Assembly (NCBI RefSeq): GCF_019578655.1
Contig: NC_063262.1
Coordinates: forward strand, 8,501,582-8,565,581
Length of the DNA: 64,000 nt
Reading direction: 5' to 3'
DNA from: Ricinus communis
Taxonomy: Eukaryota > Streptophyta > Magnoliopsida > Malpighiales > Euphorbiaceae
Below are positions 24,621 to 36,144 of the stretch, one piece after another. The number at the start of each line of letters is the position of its first letter. Position 1 is the stretch's first letter. Under the pieces are notes generated by a model that saw only the letters and a list, made by a program, of their open reading frames with translations, was not told where the DNA came from and ran no database searches. Both the position numbers and the translations under genes were made by a program.

Positions 24621-25559
24621 ATGAAATATGGAGAAAAGATTGAGTATTGGGTTGTCTAACATGTTCTTGGATTGCCATCGAAAAAATGTGGATACTATGG
24701 ACCGGTGTCATCCTCTAGTGGCTGAGAATCTTGCATAATGGCGTCTTGCTGTTCTGTGGTCAAACTTGGATCATCCAGAGGTGATGGTAGCAAAGGTAAA
24801 ATGGACTGTTCAGTAGTGGAGTGTTCAGTCCATTATAAGTGCAGACAAGTGGTGTAGAGATGTCAATCTTCCCTAGATCATTTCTTAATTACAGAGTAAG
24901 CTTTAATTCCTTTGTTACTGGCGAAGCAGCAAGATGTAAGGGCATTTCGATTGTCCTCCAGTATTGATAGATGTTTTGGGTGGTATATGTGTCAACTGAG
25001 AACTTAAAATAAGGCCTATGAAAAATATAGATGGCATGGTCTCCTGAAACTTTGGAGTTATTGTTTGTGAACAGTTTATTTCATGAATGATTTTGAGGAG
25101 ATCCTTTTTCCATTGATATGGGGTTTTGAACCAAGTGAGATATTTCCATAAATAAGTCTCCGCATTTGTATCAATATTGAAGAAGTATAGAAGGTCTATG
25201 ATTGGAACTTCTATAGCATGATAACATATTGTGGAAAGACACTATGGAAACCATAGTTCACTTCCGATTTATGGATGGGTAGGAGGAAGATGGTAGATTA
25301 AGCACCAAGCGTAATTTGGATGAAAGAAATTTGGTTGGATAGGGAGTGAGAAAGTCTGCTAGATGATTGCCAAATAATGGAACATCATATTTTTGGCAAA
25401 ACTATTGACCTATTTTATTGTGAGGTTCGTAGGAAGGTCTGGAGGAGAGAAAGGTTATGGAGGCTTTTTTGACGAGGATGTAGAGGCCATGAAGGTTATC
25501 TGAAGTTTGATTGTTGAGGTGAGGAGGACTATAGGTTGGAGTTTTGGTTGTGGCTTTAA

Positions 25560-26110
25560 GAGTCTGGATAGGAAATCTAGGATGAGGTTTTTTGTTCCTT
25601 TTATATGATGGACTTCAAAATCATATTTGCCAAACCATGACTTTAACCTCAGTAATTATGGTTCTAGTAAAGTTTTCTGGCTGGATTCAAGAATTTTTGG
25701 AAATGAAAAGTTATCCATCTGTATTGAGAAGTGATGACTGATCAGAAAGAATTCAAACCTTTTTATTCCATATTTCACTGCTAAGATTTCTTTGTATGTT
25801 GAGTGGTAATACTTTTCTACTGGAGAAAATTATCCTGATGCATGCCCACACAGTTTTTCCTTGTCATTAAGATTTTCAAGAAGAATTGCTGCCCACGCGT
25901 GATCTGATGCATTTTTCTGTAGGATAAGATATCCTGTAGATGGGATAGTAAGTGGTGGAGGATTCTGGGCCAATTCTTTTAATTTTCTGACAGCTATTGT
26001 TTTGTTTTGTTCCCCATGGAGGGGGGAGGGGTTCTTTTTTAGTATTTTGGAAAGATGACATGTGTGACTGGATAGATGTGGTATGGTATCCCTGACATAG
26101 TTGAGTATTA
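25560..26110 (-). pseudogene. Pararetroviral RNase H domain (broken)
   Basis: Reading frames in pieces carry LQ-N-ASDHAWAA-type first motif and the closing FEVHHIKGT...DFLSR motif typical of the caulimovirid RNase H. The first catalytic aspartate position reads Asn (codon at 25911-25913), and a TAA at 25830-25832 interrupts the domain. It follows the reverse transcriptase directly, as in the polyprotein of this virus family. The frame is broken near 26100. Confidence 0.7.
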
Positions 26111-26120
26111 CAATGAATTA

Positions 26121-26710
26121 TTAGATTTGTTTTACAGAAAGATTCTCGTCTGGAAAATTATCAAGCTCTTTTGTCAAGTGTGGACCATATGTATATTGGC
26201 CGTTCTTAAAATGCATTCCAAGAAATTCTATTTTCTGCTGGCCAATAATACTCTTCTTTTCTAAAAGCATTATTCCGTACTTTTGAATGATAGCAAGGAA
26301 TTGTTTCAGAAGCTGATGATGATCTTCAGCCGTTTCTGAGAATAAGAGAATATCATCAATGTAGATTAGGGAAGAATAGAAGATGGGTTCAAAGATTTCT
26401 ATCATTATTTTTTGGAATAGGGAAAGGGCCGTTTTGAGTCCAAAAGGCATGACCGTCCATTAGTCTTGGGCGTTTGGAGTATAAAAGGTTGTTTTGTACC
26501 TTTCTAAAGGATGGATACCCAATTGCCAAAATCCAGGTTTAAAATCAAATTTTGAATAGTATTGGGCCTTCTGAATATGGACTTTTAGGTTCGAGATGCG
26601 AGGAAGAGGGAACTTGTTATCTTGCAGAAAGTGATTCAAAGGCTTGTAATCAATAACAAGTCTCTTTTTTTCTCTTAGTTTTTCAAATCTTTTTTCTACA
26701 TAAAAGGCTT
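26121..26710 (-). pseudogene. Pararetroviral reverse transcriptase (broken)
   Basis: Motifs in order: VIDYKPLN, SKFDF-PGFWQLG, MPFGLKTA and the catalytic YIDDILLFS box, followed by HHQLLKQFLAI. These are the RT motifs of Caulimoviridae (the YIDD box with DILLFS downstream). A TAA at 26460-26462 separates the first two motifs from the last two. The catalytic aspartates of the YIDD box are intact. Confidence 0.85.
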
Positions 26711-27031
26711 AGTAGGCCCATTGTGAGGTCGTGGGCTCAATTAGACCTTGTTGTAGAAGGGTTAGGCACTCGAATCTGGCAAGAGCCAAGTCTGTAGGAG
26801 ACATCCCTAGATGAGTGGCTTTAGTGGGATTGACATCCTCGTTAAGCTTGAAAGGGAGCTTGATGTAAAACTAGGAATTTCTTCACAAAGGTAATGGATG
26901 TTGAAAATGTGAATAGGACTCAGGACAGAAGGAGAGGAATTTCTCCTTGTATTACAGAAATGGTAGTTCTATGTCTGATATGGCAAACAGATTAGAAGTG
27001 TCTGTGTATGGACGGAATTGTCTCTCGAACT

Positions 27032-27493
27032 TTATTCCTGTAGAAAAATTTGAAGCCTTTGAGCTTGGTGATAAACATCAAAACCTACCAAGAGGTCTTT
27101 ATTTGGGAGGTCTGAACCAATAATGTGTGTCCATACCACACAGTTAGGGAAGAACTGTATCCCGATCTTTTGTTTCATGACTAGGGTACTCTTGAAAGTC
27201 TGGCTATTTGCTGCTCTGAAAAATTGGATGTGAGATTTCCAGTGCTCGGACAGAAGGACATCAGGATTCATCATGCTTCTTTGAGCTCCAGTGTCAAAGA
27301 AAGTTATGACTGAGATAGGTTTCGAGTATTTTAAAGGCAACACCTGTACAGGAACATAAGATACTAGAGGTACCTTAGTAGCAAGTTGGGAAAATTGGAG
27401 AATTGGTGATGGAGAGAAAGGATATTGCATCACATTTGCTAGTATGTCCTTTTCACCTTTTGTAGGGAGGTTGATCATTAAGATCATAATCAT
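27032..27493 (-). pseudogene. Pararetroviral aspartic protease region
   Basis: A 153-codon frame with the active-site triad FFDTGAQ at residues 66-72 and a downstream ILLVGFD-like hydrophobic-Gly segment (KDLLVGFDVYH). Its ATG overlaps the capsid-frame stop by ATGA. Continuity with the reverse transcriptase frame is lost before 26710. Confidence 0.75.
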
Positions 27494-27990
27494 ATCAGCA
27501 TCATATAGTCTGAAGAGGATTCTTCTGAGGAATCGGTAGAGTCTGAGTACTCTTCTTCCATTCTAAAAAGACTTTCTGGAGTGAAATCATCTTGTTTTGA
27601 TAATAAGGATTTTATGTCTTCCTTAAATGAATCTGGTAGAGACATGAACATACTAAGTTGCTGGATCATTCTTGCTGCCTTTTCTGGGTTTTGAGGACAA
27701 TCTTTTGTATAATACCCCTTTTTCCGGCAGATGTTGCATCTATCTAATTTATTTTCTCGATTTTTCTTTTTACAAAAATATATAAACTTCTTAGTGTATG
27801 ACCTTTTCCTTCTGAATTTCTTGGTTCCATCATGATAATATTTTTGGAAATGATGTCTCGATTTCTTCTTGTGGCTCGAGCAAGCACAGTTGGAGGACTT
27901 GCATTTAATCTTTAGGTGACTTTTATTGCAGGCCTTTTGAACAATCAAGTTCCGTTGAGACAGTCTTCTAAATAGTTCCTGCTGGTCACA
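27490..27990 (-). pseudogene. Capsid C-terminal part with altered zinc knuckle
   Basis: Basic region (KKKSRHHFQK, KKFRRKRSYTKK) followed by a CCHC-type knuckle, CNICRKKGYYTKDCP, then an acidic Ser/Glu-rich tail. The third ligand of the C-X2-C-X4-H-X4-C pattern (residue 79 of the frame starting at 27948) is Tyr instead of His, so zinc binding is probably lost. The upstream frame is cut by the solo LTR at 27993; the rest of the capsid continues at 30906. Confidence 0.75.
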
Positions 27991-27993
27991 CAG

Positions 27994-30900
27994 TGTAATA
28001 CCCGGAATTTTTATATATTTAATAATGAGTTTCTATTTAAGTTAATTTTAGCTTTATTTTTATTTGGTTTAATTTGAAAAGATTTAATGGAAATTTTAAT
28101 ATTAGTCAATTGAATGAATTACTTTTTCTATACCCAATTAGTTGAAATTTTAAGAATTAATTAAGTAAATTATTTGAAGGGTAGAATATATTTTTGGTTA
28201 TTCTAATTTTTCCCCAATGTATATATATATGTATAAATAAAATTATATATTGAAAAAATTATGGTATAAATTGTAAGGGATGTTTTTATAAAAGAATTTT
28301 GGGAAAATTGGTATTTTAATTGATTAGTGGTATTAAATTTTAAATTGGAAATTTATTTTGGAATAAGGATTGAAAGTATAATTTTATTTTTATGGGGTTT
28401 TAATGGGAATTTGTGAGTTTGGTATTTTTGTAAATAAATATGTCGGTCAGGAGTATTTATGTAATTATATATTTACAATAATTCGGATTTGGCCCAAATT
28501 AATTAGTTAAGGGTTTAATTGAAAGGCTAAGGAAAAGTTTAGGGGTTAAATTAGAATTTTGCTGGATGAAATTGTAAGTAATTAAGAAAGTTGAGGGACC
28601 AAATTGTAATAAGGAGAAGTTCAGGGGTCAAATGTCGATATTGAAAGAAAGAAAAGAAGGATCGGGGAGAGAGAGTGAGGCGCGGGAAGAAGAAGAAGGA
28701 GGCAAGAGCTGCAGCGTCGGTGGCAAACGGGCGCGGAGTCTGGCCGACGGAGGCGGCATCTTGTTGGCGAGTCTGCAACGGCAGATCCAGTGGCGATCGG
28801 CGAGTGTGCGTGGCGGCGGCTTTGGCCGTTCCGGTTGTTTCATGCCTTCGCCGATCTTGGTGGCGATCGGCTCCCCTCGAAGAGAGCTTTCTTTTGGCAG
28901 CAGTGGCGACGCCTGTGGTGGCCAGAGACGAAAGATCCGGTGTAGAGAGAAAGTAGGGGGCAGCCGCATTTTTGGGCATTTTCGGCGAGCTCCGGTGAGC
29001 TATGGATGATTAGAGGACGTATCCCGACTCTCCTCAGCTCAAGCTTCGAAATGGCACCGGTTTCGTGGCGAACAGACTTTGTTTGCAAATCGACGGCCGA
29101 GATCGTCCGCAAATCTCTCCGAACGATCGGGTGTCAGATTGGAAAATCGGAAGCAGGGATCATCATCAGCGCGTCGTTTCCAGTCCGATGGTGAGTTCGG
29201 ATCGTCGAATGGACTCCGGCGGCTGGAGGTGAGTCGACCGAGCGATCAAGCGTCTCGGTAATTTTTCTCTGGCCCGTAATTTTGGAATTCTTGGTTTAAT
29301 TGTGTGTCTATTGGATTATATTGAGTATTTGATGATATTTGTGAGTCAAAAATAATTGTTTGTCAGTTTGTCTGCCTCGTGTTTTGTATTTTGTGTGGCG
29401 GAGTCGGGAAAATAGTGAAGTTTGGGGACCCGACTCCCGTTGTTTGAATTGTTGGATTTTTGAAGTATTTTTCTGGCAGGTCTTGGACCCGTTTTTATGG
29501 GGGGTAATGTCCGTGTTGTAGGGGAGGTTCTGCCGGATTTTTGTTAGAATTTTCCCGAGTCGAGATTCTTAGACAGTCAGTCCTAGGAGTCTAGACCTAG
29601 GATTAATGATCGATTGTTTCAGCGTTTTGATAAATTATTTTTCGTGACTAGATTGTCCGTTTGTTTCGGCTCGCTCCAATCGAGGCACCGGAGCAGAACT
29701 AGGAGGTCACCCAATTCTGTGAGTTAAAGTCATATATCGCTTATGCACGTGTCATGCATAAAATTTGATTTGCTACTGTGATTATTCATTTGCAATTTCA
29801 ATTTTTCATTTAATTATTATCATTATTTGCATGATGCTTTTAATTACTATTTAAATATGTTTTTCCTTTATCACCAATTTTAATATTGCATGATGACTTA
29901 GGATGGGACGGCAGTAGAACATAGGAGTTGGATGAGTGTTCCAATATAATATGAGAGAGATAGGAAAAGGGTAAAGAGGTAAAAATTTTAAGAAAGAAAG
30001 ATTAGGACCTGCCCTGGTCGAGCATTGCTCTCTGGGCTCAGTAGAGTGTGGTTGCCGGAGTAAAGGTCCCTGGTCGAGCATTGCTCTCTAGGCGCCGACT
30101 TATTTGGAAATTTAAGTGACCGGACTGGAAGTAAGGTCCCTGGTCGAGCTATGCTCTCTGGGCGCTAGTCTTATTGGATAAGAGAGCCGAAAGGCTAAAA
30201 TTTGAGAGTTAAGTGGCCGGTCGGAGGTAAGGTCCCTGGTCGAGCTTTGCTCTCTGGGCGCCAGTCCTGTTAGAATGAGAGGTTTGAGATGTTAGAGTTG
30301 AGGTTAGTTGAGACATAAGTGTTGAAATAAATCGAGATGTTAGAGTCGGGATTAGGGTTCTACTGAAGTACTCCGTCCCGTTGCATGTGGAATAATTTTT
30401 GTTTAAGCATGGCATGACATATATGTCTTAACATGACACGTATGATTCGCGTGATTTATTAATTATTTTAAAATTAAATGAATGTGATATTGAAATGTTT
30501 GAAACTGTTTTAGATATATGATTTTAGCTCACTCTCTCCATTTATTTTTGATTCGTGATCGTTAGTCTTCCCGCGACTCTTACTCAGTAACCCGACTTCT
30601 TCATCATCGGGTGGTGTTTGATTTGATATGTCAAATTGTAAAAATCTTATATTCTCCGCAGTTGCAATAGTAGAGGTATCAGTTGTAAATTTTATGAGTT
30701 TCAGGTCTCGCCTAATTTTTCTGGCAGACCGAAGTAATTATGTAAAATGTAACTATTAAGATAATTTGTGGCTTTAATAATATAAATTTGAGATGAGATT
30801 TGTTTAAGTCAGTGAGTGTCGGGCTTACTACGGGTTTCGGTGGCCTTACGCCTACCCATTCCCTAATGCCGGTCACGGGCCCACGGGTGGGGTTGTGACA
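27994..30900 (+). mobile_element. Solo LTR, copy 2 (2907 bp, 5-bp TSD CACAG), inserted in the viral capsid gene
   Basis: Begins TGTAATACCCGG and ends GGTTGTGACA, so it has the TG..CA ends of an LTR. CACAG at 27989-27993 is repeated at 30901-30905. No internal coding region is present, so it is a solo LTR. The centre (about 28630-29250) is GC-rich; overlapping frames there on both strands are composition artefacts. Four degenerate repeats of CCCTGGTCGAGC occur at 30012, 30068, 30138 and 30234; copy 1 has a single such motif, which explains much of the length difference. It inserted after viral integration because it interrupts the viral frame. Confidence 0.92.
30006..30262 (+). repeat. Four-unit internal repeat of the LTR
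   Basis: Units contain GGTCCCTGGTCGAGC(A/T)(T/A)TGCTCTC(T)GGGCGC and start at 30012, 30068, 30138 and 30234, with spacings of 56, 70 and 96 bases. Only one unit is found in LTR copy 1, near 18908-18940. Confidence 0.75.
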
Positions 30901-30905
30901 CACAG

Positions 30906-31690
30906 TCTCTTGATAGAGGAGAGTGTAAATTGCCAGATTTCTCTAAGAGTAATTGAGGTGACCGGCTTTTTTATTGCGGCAATCATATTATTGACTTCTG
31001 GTTGAATCTCGTCTGGTAATGAGGTGATAAAGGTATATTTCAGGGTATCATCACCATCATATCCACTAATGACATAATACAATTTAGACATTGCAGAGTA
31101 ATGTCTTTCAAGATCCTTGATTTTTAAGGAACAACATTTTCGATCTAGATATTCTTATTTATATTGTCGTATAATGAGATCAAAGCTTCCAAGGAACTGA
31201 TTATGGAGGACTGTAACCGTTGTTGATGGAGTTGGCAAAGTCATGAATTGGAGCCTTGTGTATTCAGGCTGTGACTGAAACCAATCCCTTAGACTACCTA
31301 TGAATCTCGTCATAAATTCAGCAAGAACCCTTTTGAGTGTAACGCCTTTAAAGGTCATCTAGAGATCAATCCATGCGAGGAATTCAGAAAGTTTATCTCT
31401 CCATTTTGACGGAGGAAGATCATCAAAAGTGAACCAAGGTCCTGTTCCAGCAATAGATTTTGACCTTAGGTGGGGGGTTCCAGTAGGAACAAAATATGAC
31501 CGTGCATCATCTGTACCATCTTCAGGCTCTACTACTTCTGGAGAAGGTTTAGTAGTAGAAGTATTCATGAGTATTTCTGTTATATCAGCTATTCCTAAGG
31601 TATTAGGAGAAGAATTAGAATCAGAATCATAGGAGCTGATTAGAGATTGGTCTGGCAATTTACTGCATTTTAAGACTGTAGAATGCAATG
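30906..31690 (-). pseudogene. Capsid (gag-like) N-terminal part, broken
   Basis: Minus-strand frames starting at about 31688 show a WRDKLSEFLAWID segment, followed by a LRDWFQSQPEY segment and a LPDEIQPEV segment, typical of the caulimovirid capsid core (NTD-like helical region with WF motif). In-frame stops occur near 31359 and 31158, and the gene is cut at 30905 by the solo LTR. It continues at 27993. Confidence 0.65.
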
Positions 31691-32224
31691 CCTTCTTTTG
31701 TTGGGGTGTCGAGTTTTTTGGATAGAGGTATGAAAAAGTACCAAAAGGTGGGTAAATAGTTTCTTCTTGTTCTGGCTATGGGAGGAAAGGAAATACAGAG
31801 TAATATGAGGGGGCTATAGTAGAAGATGTGGAGGCTGCAGAAGTGAATGAAGGGACTATAGAAGACTAAATTTTTTTAAGATCATATTCAATTTGATCTA
31901 TATGTTTTTTAAGTCTCGTGATTTCCTTTTCCTTTTGGGTAAAGGCTGGTGTAATTGGTTGGGGTATTCGAAGTTCTTTATCCAGGGCTTGGTATTTGGA
32001 GGTTAAGGAGGAATACAACTAGAGTACTTCTTGAGAGAAGGTATTCAACTTCTGATCTAGCTTCTGTGTGAAATGTAAGGCCTGGTCTAACTTTCCATTG
32101 ATCTTTTTTAGGTACGTGTTCTAGACTAGAGCATTGGAAGTTTGCTAGTTTAGAACTTCTTCTGCTTGAGTTAGCTTTTCAATTTGCCCAGAAGGAGCCA
32201 CTTTTAACGGGGTGACCTCTGATC

Positions 32225-32704
32225 TCATATTTTCTGACTTCCTAAAGGAGGAAAATTATGGTCCTGAAATATGAAACAACTCTGGACAGGTAAAGCTGTG
32301 GACACAGGAGGTTGTACTCTCGCGCGATAAGATGAATGAGAGATTTTACTGGGAAGTGGTCTCTCTTTTTGTAGGATCTCTAGAGCCTCTTTATAGATAG
32401 GCAATAGAGTCCTTACTTTTGATGCACCATCTAGGTCCTGATCATCACGTTTGAATTTTTTGTGTGAACATGGAGAACTGTAGAATGCCTTTGGAATCAA
32501 TCTATGCTTTTCAGATTTAGGTCTCTGAAAACATGGTTCTCCTATTTCTTCTGCATAGTTGCATCCTGAGTCACATTTTGAAGGATCTATATCCCAAATA
32601 AAATAGCCATTGATCTTGGCTGGATAGACATGGCATCCTGAAGGTAAAAAGGCATGTACTGGAAGGCCTTTTTCATGTTTTAGAGATGGGACTGGTTGTA
32701 TCAT
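32225..32704 (-). pseudogene. Pararetroviral polyprotein linker region of unknown function
   Basis: A 159-codon frame follows the movement protein frame immediately and contains Cys-containing DPSKCDSGCNYAEE and HAFLPSGCHVYPAK segments. It has no domain I can name. By position it is the region between movement protein and capsid of florendovirus-like polyproteins. Confidence 0.45.
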
Positions 32705-32710
32705 TGATGC

Positions 32711-33488
32711 TTAGAAGATGGACGGAGAGGAGGATGAGGATTCTTCAGTTTTTCTGAATATGGTCTTTACAGTACCATCTTTCTTTGATAAAAGGTGATC
32801 TGTAGCTTGGATTTGCTTATCCTGAGATTGGTAAAGTTTTTCATAGTTTGTTGCCCATTCAAGAGGGATAAGCTTTTCTAGAACTCCTTTTTCTAATTGC
32901 CGTAGTGCTTGCATAATTATGGAGACTTGGCCTGTATTAGCCATGATAAACAGGGCATCTGATGAAGATTGAAAACCTGGTAGTTGTAAGTTTATCGCAG
33001 GATCCTGCAGCCGATAAACTAATTGGTGATGCAGCGTTACTGCAAGGGAATCAACCACCTGGTCAACTCCAGTGATGTGGATCTGAACCTTCAATGTTGT
33101 AGAGAGATACGAGTCATTGAGTGACATATTAAAATTAGGGAAGAAAGTGAGTACTACACTTCCTGTATTGAAAGTTGTGACAATTGTTCCAATAACAACA
33201 TGCTCATATTTAAGATATCTGGTGTCTAAGAGTGACATTCAGGTAGTGACAGGTAAACATATTCTGCCATGGTAGGACAACACCAATCTAATGGCTCTGA
33301 GGTGGAGATGAGTGTATCCTTGTCTCTTCCATTACTGGATAAAAGAATCAGAGATTTCTAAAGTTACATATTGTTCTTGGGTAGTAGCAGTTAAAGAATA
33401 TTGAGATAATGCAGAAAACTGGATGTATTCCTTGACCAAGAGAGGAGGTTTGTATAATAATTGGTTAAATATTCTTCTCACCAAGGTT
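32711..33488 (-). pseudogene. Pararetroviral movement protein, broken
   Basis: The open part (from 33238) includes LLDTRYLKYEHVVIGTI, LKVQIHITGVDQ, HHQLVYRLQDPA and IPLEWATNYEKLY motifs, which match the 30K-superfamily movement proteins of Caulimoviridae. The N-terminal part lies upstream in the same frame to about 33488 and carries stops at 33332-33334 (TAA) and 33239-33241 (TGA). These two stops disable the reading frame. Movement proteins move virus through plasmodesmata. Confidence 0.7.
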
Positions 33489-33596
33489 TTTTTTTTTTTT
33501 TGAAAATGTTGTACGGATTGATTATAGGAACAAGGATTTTATCAATTTAAAAAGTTTTAAAAATATGAGATATTTCTATAAAATTATCTATTTTAT

Positions 33597-33750
33597 TGGC
33601 TAAGGTTTTATATTATTACACTAATAAAATTTTAAAATTTAAAAAAAAAAGATGAAAAATTTAAAAATAATTTTACTATTATTTTTAAATATTATAAATT
33701 AATATTAAATATTAGATTTTTTATTAAATTATATCTATAAATTTAATCTT
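33597..33750 (+). repeat. Helitron-like AT-rich repeat, copy 3, right half
   Basis: TTTACTATTATTT, ATAAATTAATATTAAATATTA and TAAATTTAATCTTATA blocks continue the repeat whose left half is at 23751-24058, with the viral insertion between. It stops before the hairpin seen in the 58.8 kb copy. Confidence 0.5.
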
Positions 33751-36140
33751 ATACGACCGTCACCACCGCTGATCCCCGCCTCATTGGCACTAGAACTGAT
33801 ATCCGCCCCACCACCACTGTCAACATTAAATCCATCCATGTTATATCAATTGGATAAAAATAAAATATCAATCATCAATTTTGTGTACATAACAAACAAA
33901 AAACCTAACCCATCAATTGGATAAAATGAAAAGATCACCCATCAAGTGGATAAAAATTTATGATAAAACCAACATGCTTAGATCAATTGGAAAAGAAAAA
34001 AAAAAAACCATTGTTAAACCCACTCGTTAGATGATGAAGCGGGTGGGAATGGGAATGATGATAAATAAAAAATGCCAGTGGGAAGGAAAAAAGTGAGCTT
34101 TCTTTATCAAGCAAGAAAGAGGCTTCAATTTTTGTTGAATACATTTGTTGAAAAATAGAGAGAGAAAGAACAGATAATGAATATTATATTGGATATACTT
34201 TTATTTAAAGGAGGAATTGTATCTTTTCTTTTAAGTAGAGAAATTGCATCTCATGCTCTAGAATGTCCCAAGAAAGAGCTAAAAAAACCCATTTGTATAA
34301 ATTGATGGCTAATATGATCCAAAAAGATAAAAAGGGCCAAACTAGCCTTTTACACAAAGGTTAATGGCTACATTGGCACTTATTCCTTTGGATAAATCAA
34401 AGAAAGACATACTAATATAGCGCTAACATTGAGCTATGGGACTGACTTTTCTTTAAAACGAAAAATTACCTCGTCTAGACATGCTCTTGTTGGAATGCTG
34501 ACATGGACAAAATGGTTCCATTTAACATGTTGAATTGGATCTTTGATATAGGAAAAATCAACATATGAGGGAATATATGGCATTTAAGAAAAAGCTCAAA
34601 AGAAAAATAAAAATCAACTTTCCTATTTGAAATCCAAATTGTTGATCATCAAATCTAAACATGGAATAAGAACCTAAAGTTCTGAACTTAAAACCAAAAT
34701 CAAATACATGTTATTGTACCAGAAATTTAAAAATACAGAAGAGGAAGAACTTGAAAAGGCACAACTCAAAAAGGAATTTTAAACTCTAGCTATGGAGAGA
34801 AGAGCTCAAGAAAATAAGTAGAAGAAAATAATAATTCAACTAGTAGATTTAAACAAGATTGGTGGAAAGATGAAGATGCTCAAGGATGCACTTTGCTTCA
34901 ATTGGCTATTGCATGTTTTGTTGGAGATGTATCAGATTACTTGGGTGCATGCCGTATCAAGGTAATGATGCAAATTGGGTGGTTGTATTTTTGTTTCTCT
35001 TGTAATGCTATGAAGAAAAAGAAATGGATTTAACAAGGTCATTATGATTGAAGAAAGTCTTATAGAGGTAAAAAAGAAACAAAGAAAATAGTGATTTCAG
35101 GTAGCTAGGGTTTTCCATTATCATTGGAAGACAATGATGGTCTTTTTTAAAAATATTTAGGAGGGCTTAATACATTTTAGTATTTAAATATCAGATGTTT
35201 TTGTCTAAAAAAGTCCAACTCAACATCTTAAATAAACCAATTTTATCCATATCAGATTTCTGCATAAATAATCGGTCGGATACGCTTGATTAAATTAAAA
35301 AATATAAATTTAAACATATAATCGAAAAAAAAACAGTAAAGTAGGAAAAATAAAAGAATTTAAACACTGATAATGTAATTAGTTGTTTATGAATTTAATA
35401 ATTTATCCTTTGCTTCTCCATTTTCTTTAACCATATGCAAGATTTTTATCTTTAAAAAATAAAAATAAAAGTTATTATTTGGTAGATTTAACACAGAAAC
35501 CTTTAAAACTCAATTGGGAAAGGAATTTATAAGAGATCAAAAGTCAGTCCAAAAAGAAAGAAAGGAAAATATAAGAGGAAAAAGAAAAAGAAAGAAAGGC
35601 ATTAATCACTGTCACTTTATGTAATTCAAGTTATTTTATATATAGAAAGTAAATGAGTTAGAGAGAGAAAATATAATTTAAAAAAGATATATGGTATAAA
35701 AGTTTTAGCCATTAGATTAATAGAAATGAATGCCTGAGAATTTATGTAAGGCTAATAAGTTTTAGACATATAAATATTATCATTATTCGTTATTTATTTA
35801 TCAAACTAAGATAATAATGTTGTGAGAAATATAATAATAAAGGACTAAATATCATTAAGGAGTACAATTGAACTACCCTAAGCTTTAGCTAATTTGAATT
35901 TGACTTATTTATTATTACATCCAGCTTATAACGATTTAATAAGAATTATTTTTATTATAAAATTATTGCATATTTGTTAAGATTTATAATTTTATTCTAG
36001 TAACTTTAAACAGATAATTCTATAACTATTATAATTAAGTAAAATATGTAAATTTTATATTTAAATAACAAATTACTAATATTTAATTTGTAAACTAGTT
36101 CATCAATTTAAAAAAGAGATGGCACACGAGTCTAGCGAGT
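33751..36140. other. Intergenic, with a gene fragment at about 34735-34963
   Basis: Mostly AT-rich. On the plus strand, bases about 34857-34963 read DWWKDEDAQGCTLLQLAI and continue to DYLGACRIK, ending exactly at a GTAATG donor-like site; upstream sequence in another frame is Glu/Lys-rich. This looks like an exon end from a host gene, now a pseudogene or transposed fragment. Its identity is not recognised. Confidence 0.35.
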
Positions 36141-36144
36141 CGAA

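Larger units (their letters stand above)
24060..33488 (-). mobile_element. Endogenous pararetrovirus (Caulimoviridae), decayed, split by a solo LTR
   Basis: Minus-strand order is movement protein, linker domain, capsid with zinc knuckle, aspartic protease, reverse transcriptase, RNase H, then promoter and leader. This is the gene order of plant pararetroviruses, not of LTR retrotransposons: no LTRs flank it, and movement-protein-like sequence is present. Subtracting the 2.9-kb LTR leaves about 6.5 kb, close to a full viral genome linearised between leader and movement gene. Multiple in-frame stops, frameshifts and substituted catalytic residues show a dead copy. It most resembles the endogenous florendovirus type widespread in eudicots (inference from motif style). 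Boundaries are approximate. Confidence 0.85.

Noticed and set aside
28551..29261. Several overlapping frames on both strands in the GC-rich centre of LTR copy 2
   Set aside because: They overlap each other in opposite frames, lie entirely within the solo LTR, and carry no domain; they reflect GC-rich composition.
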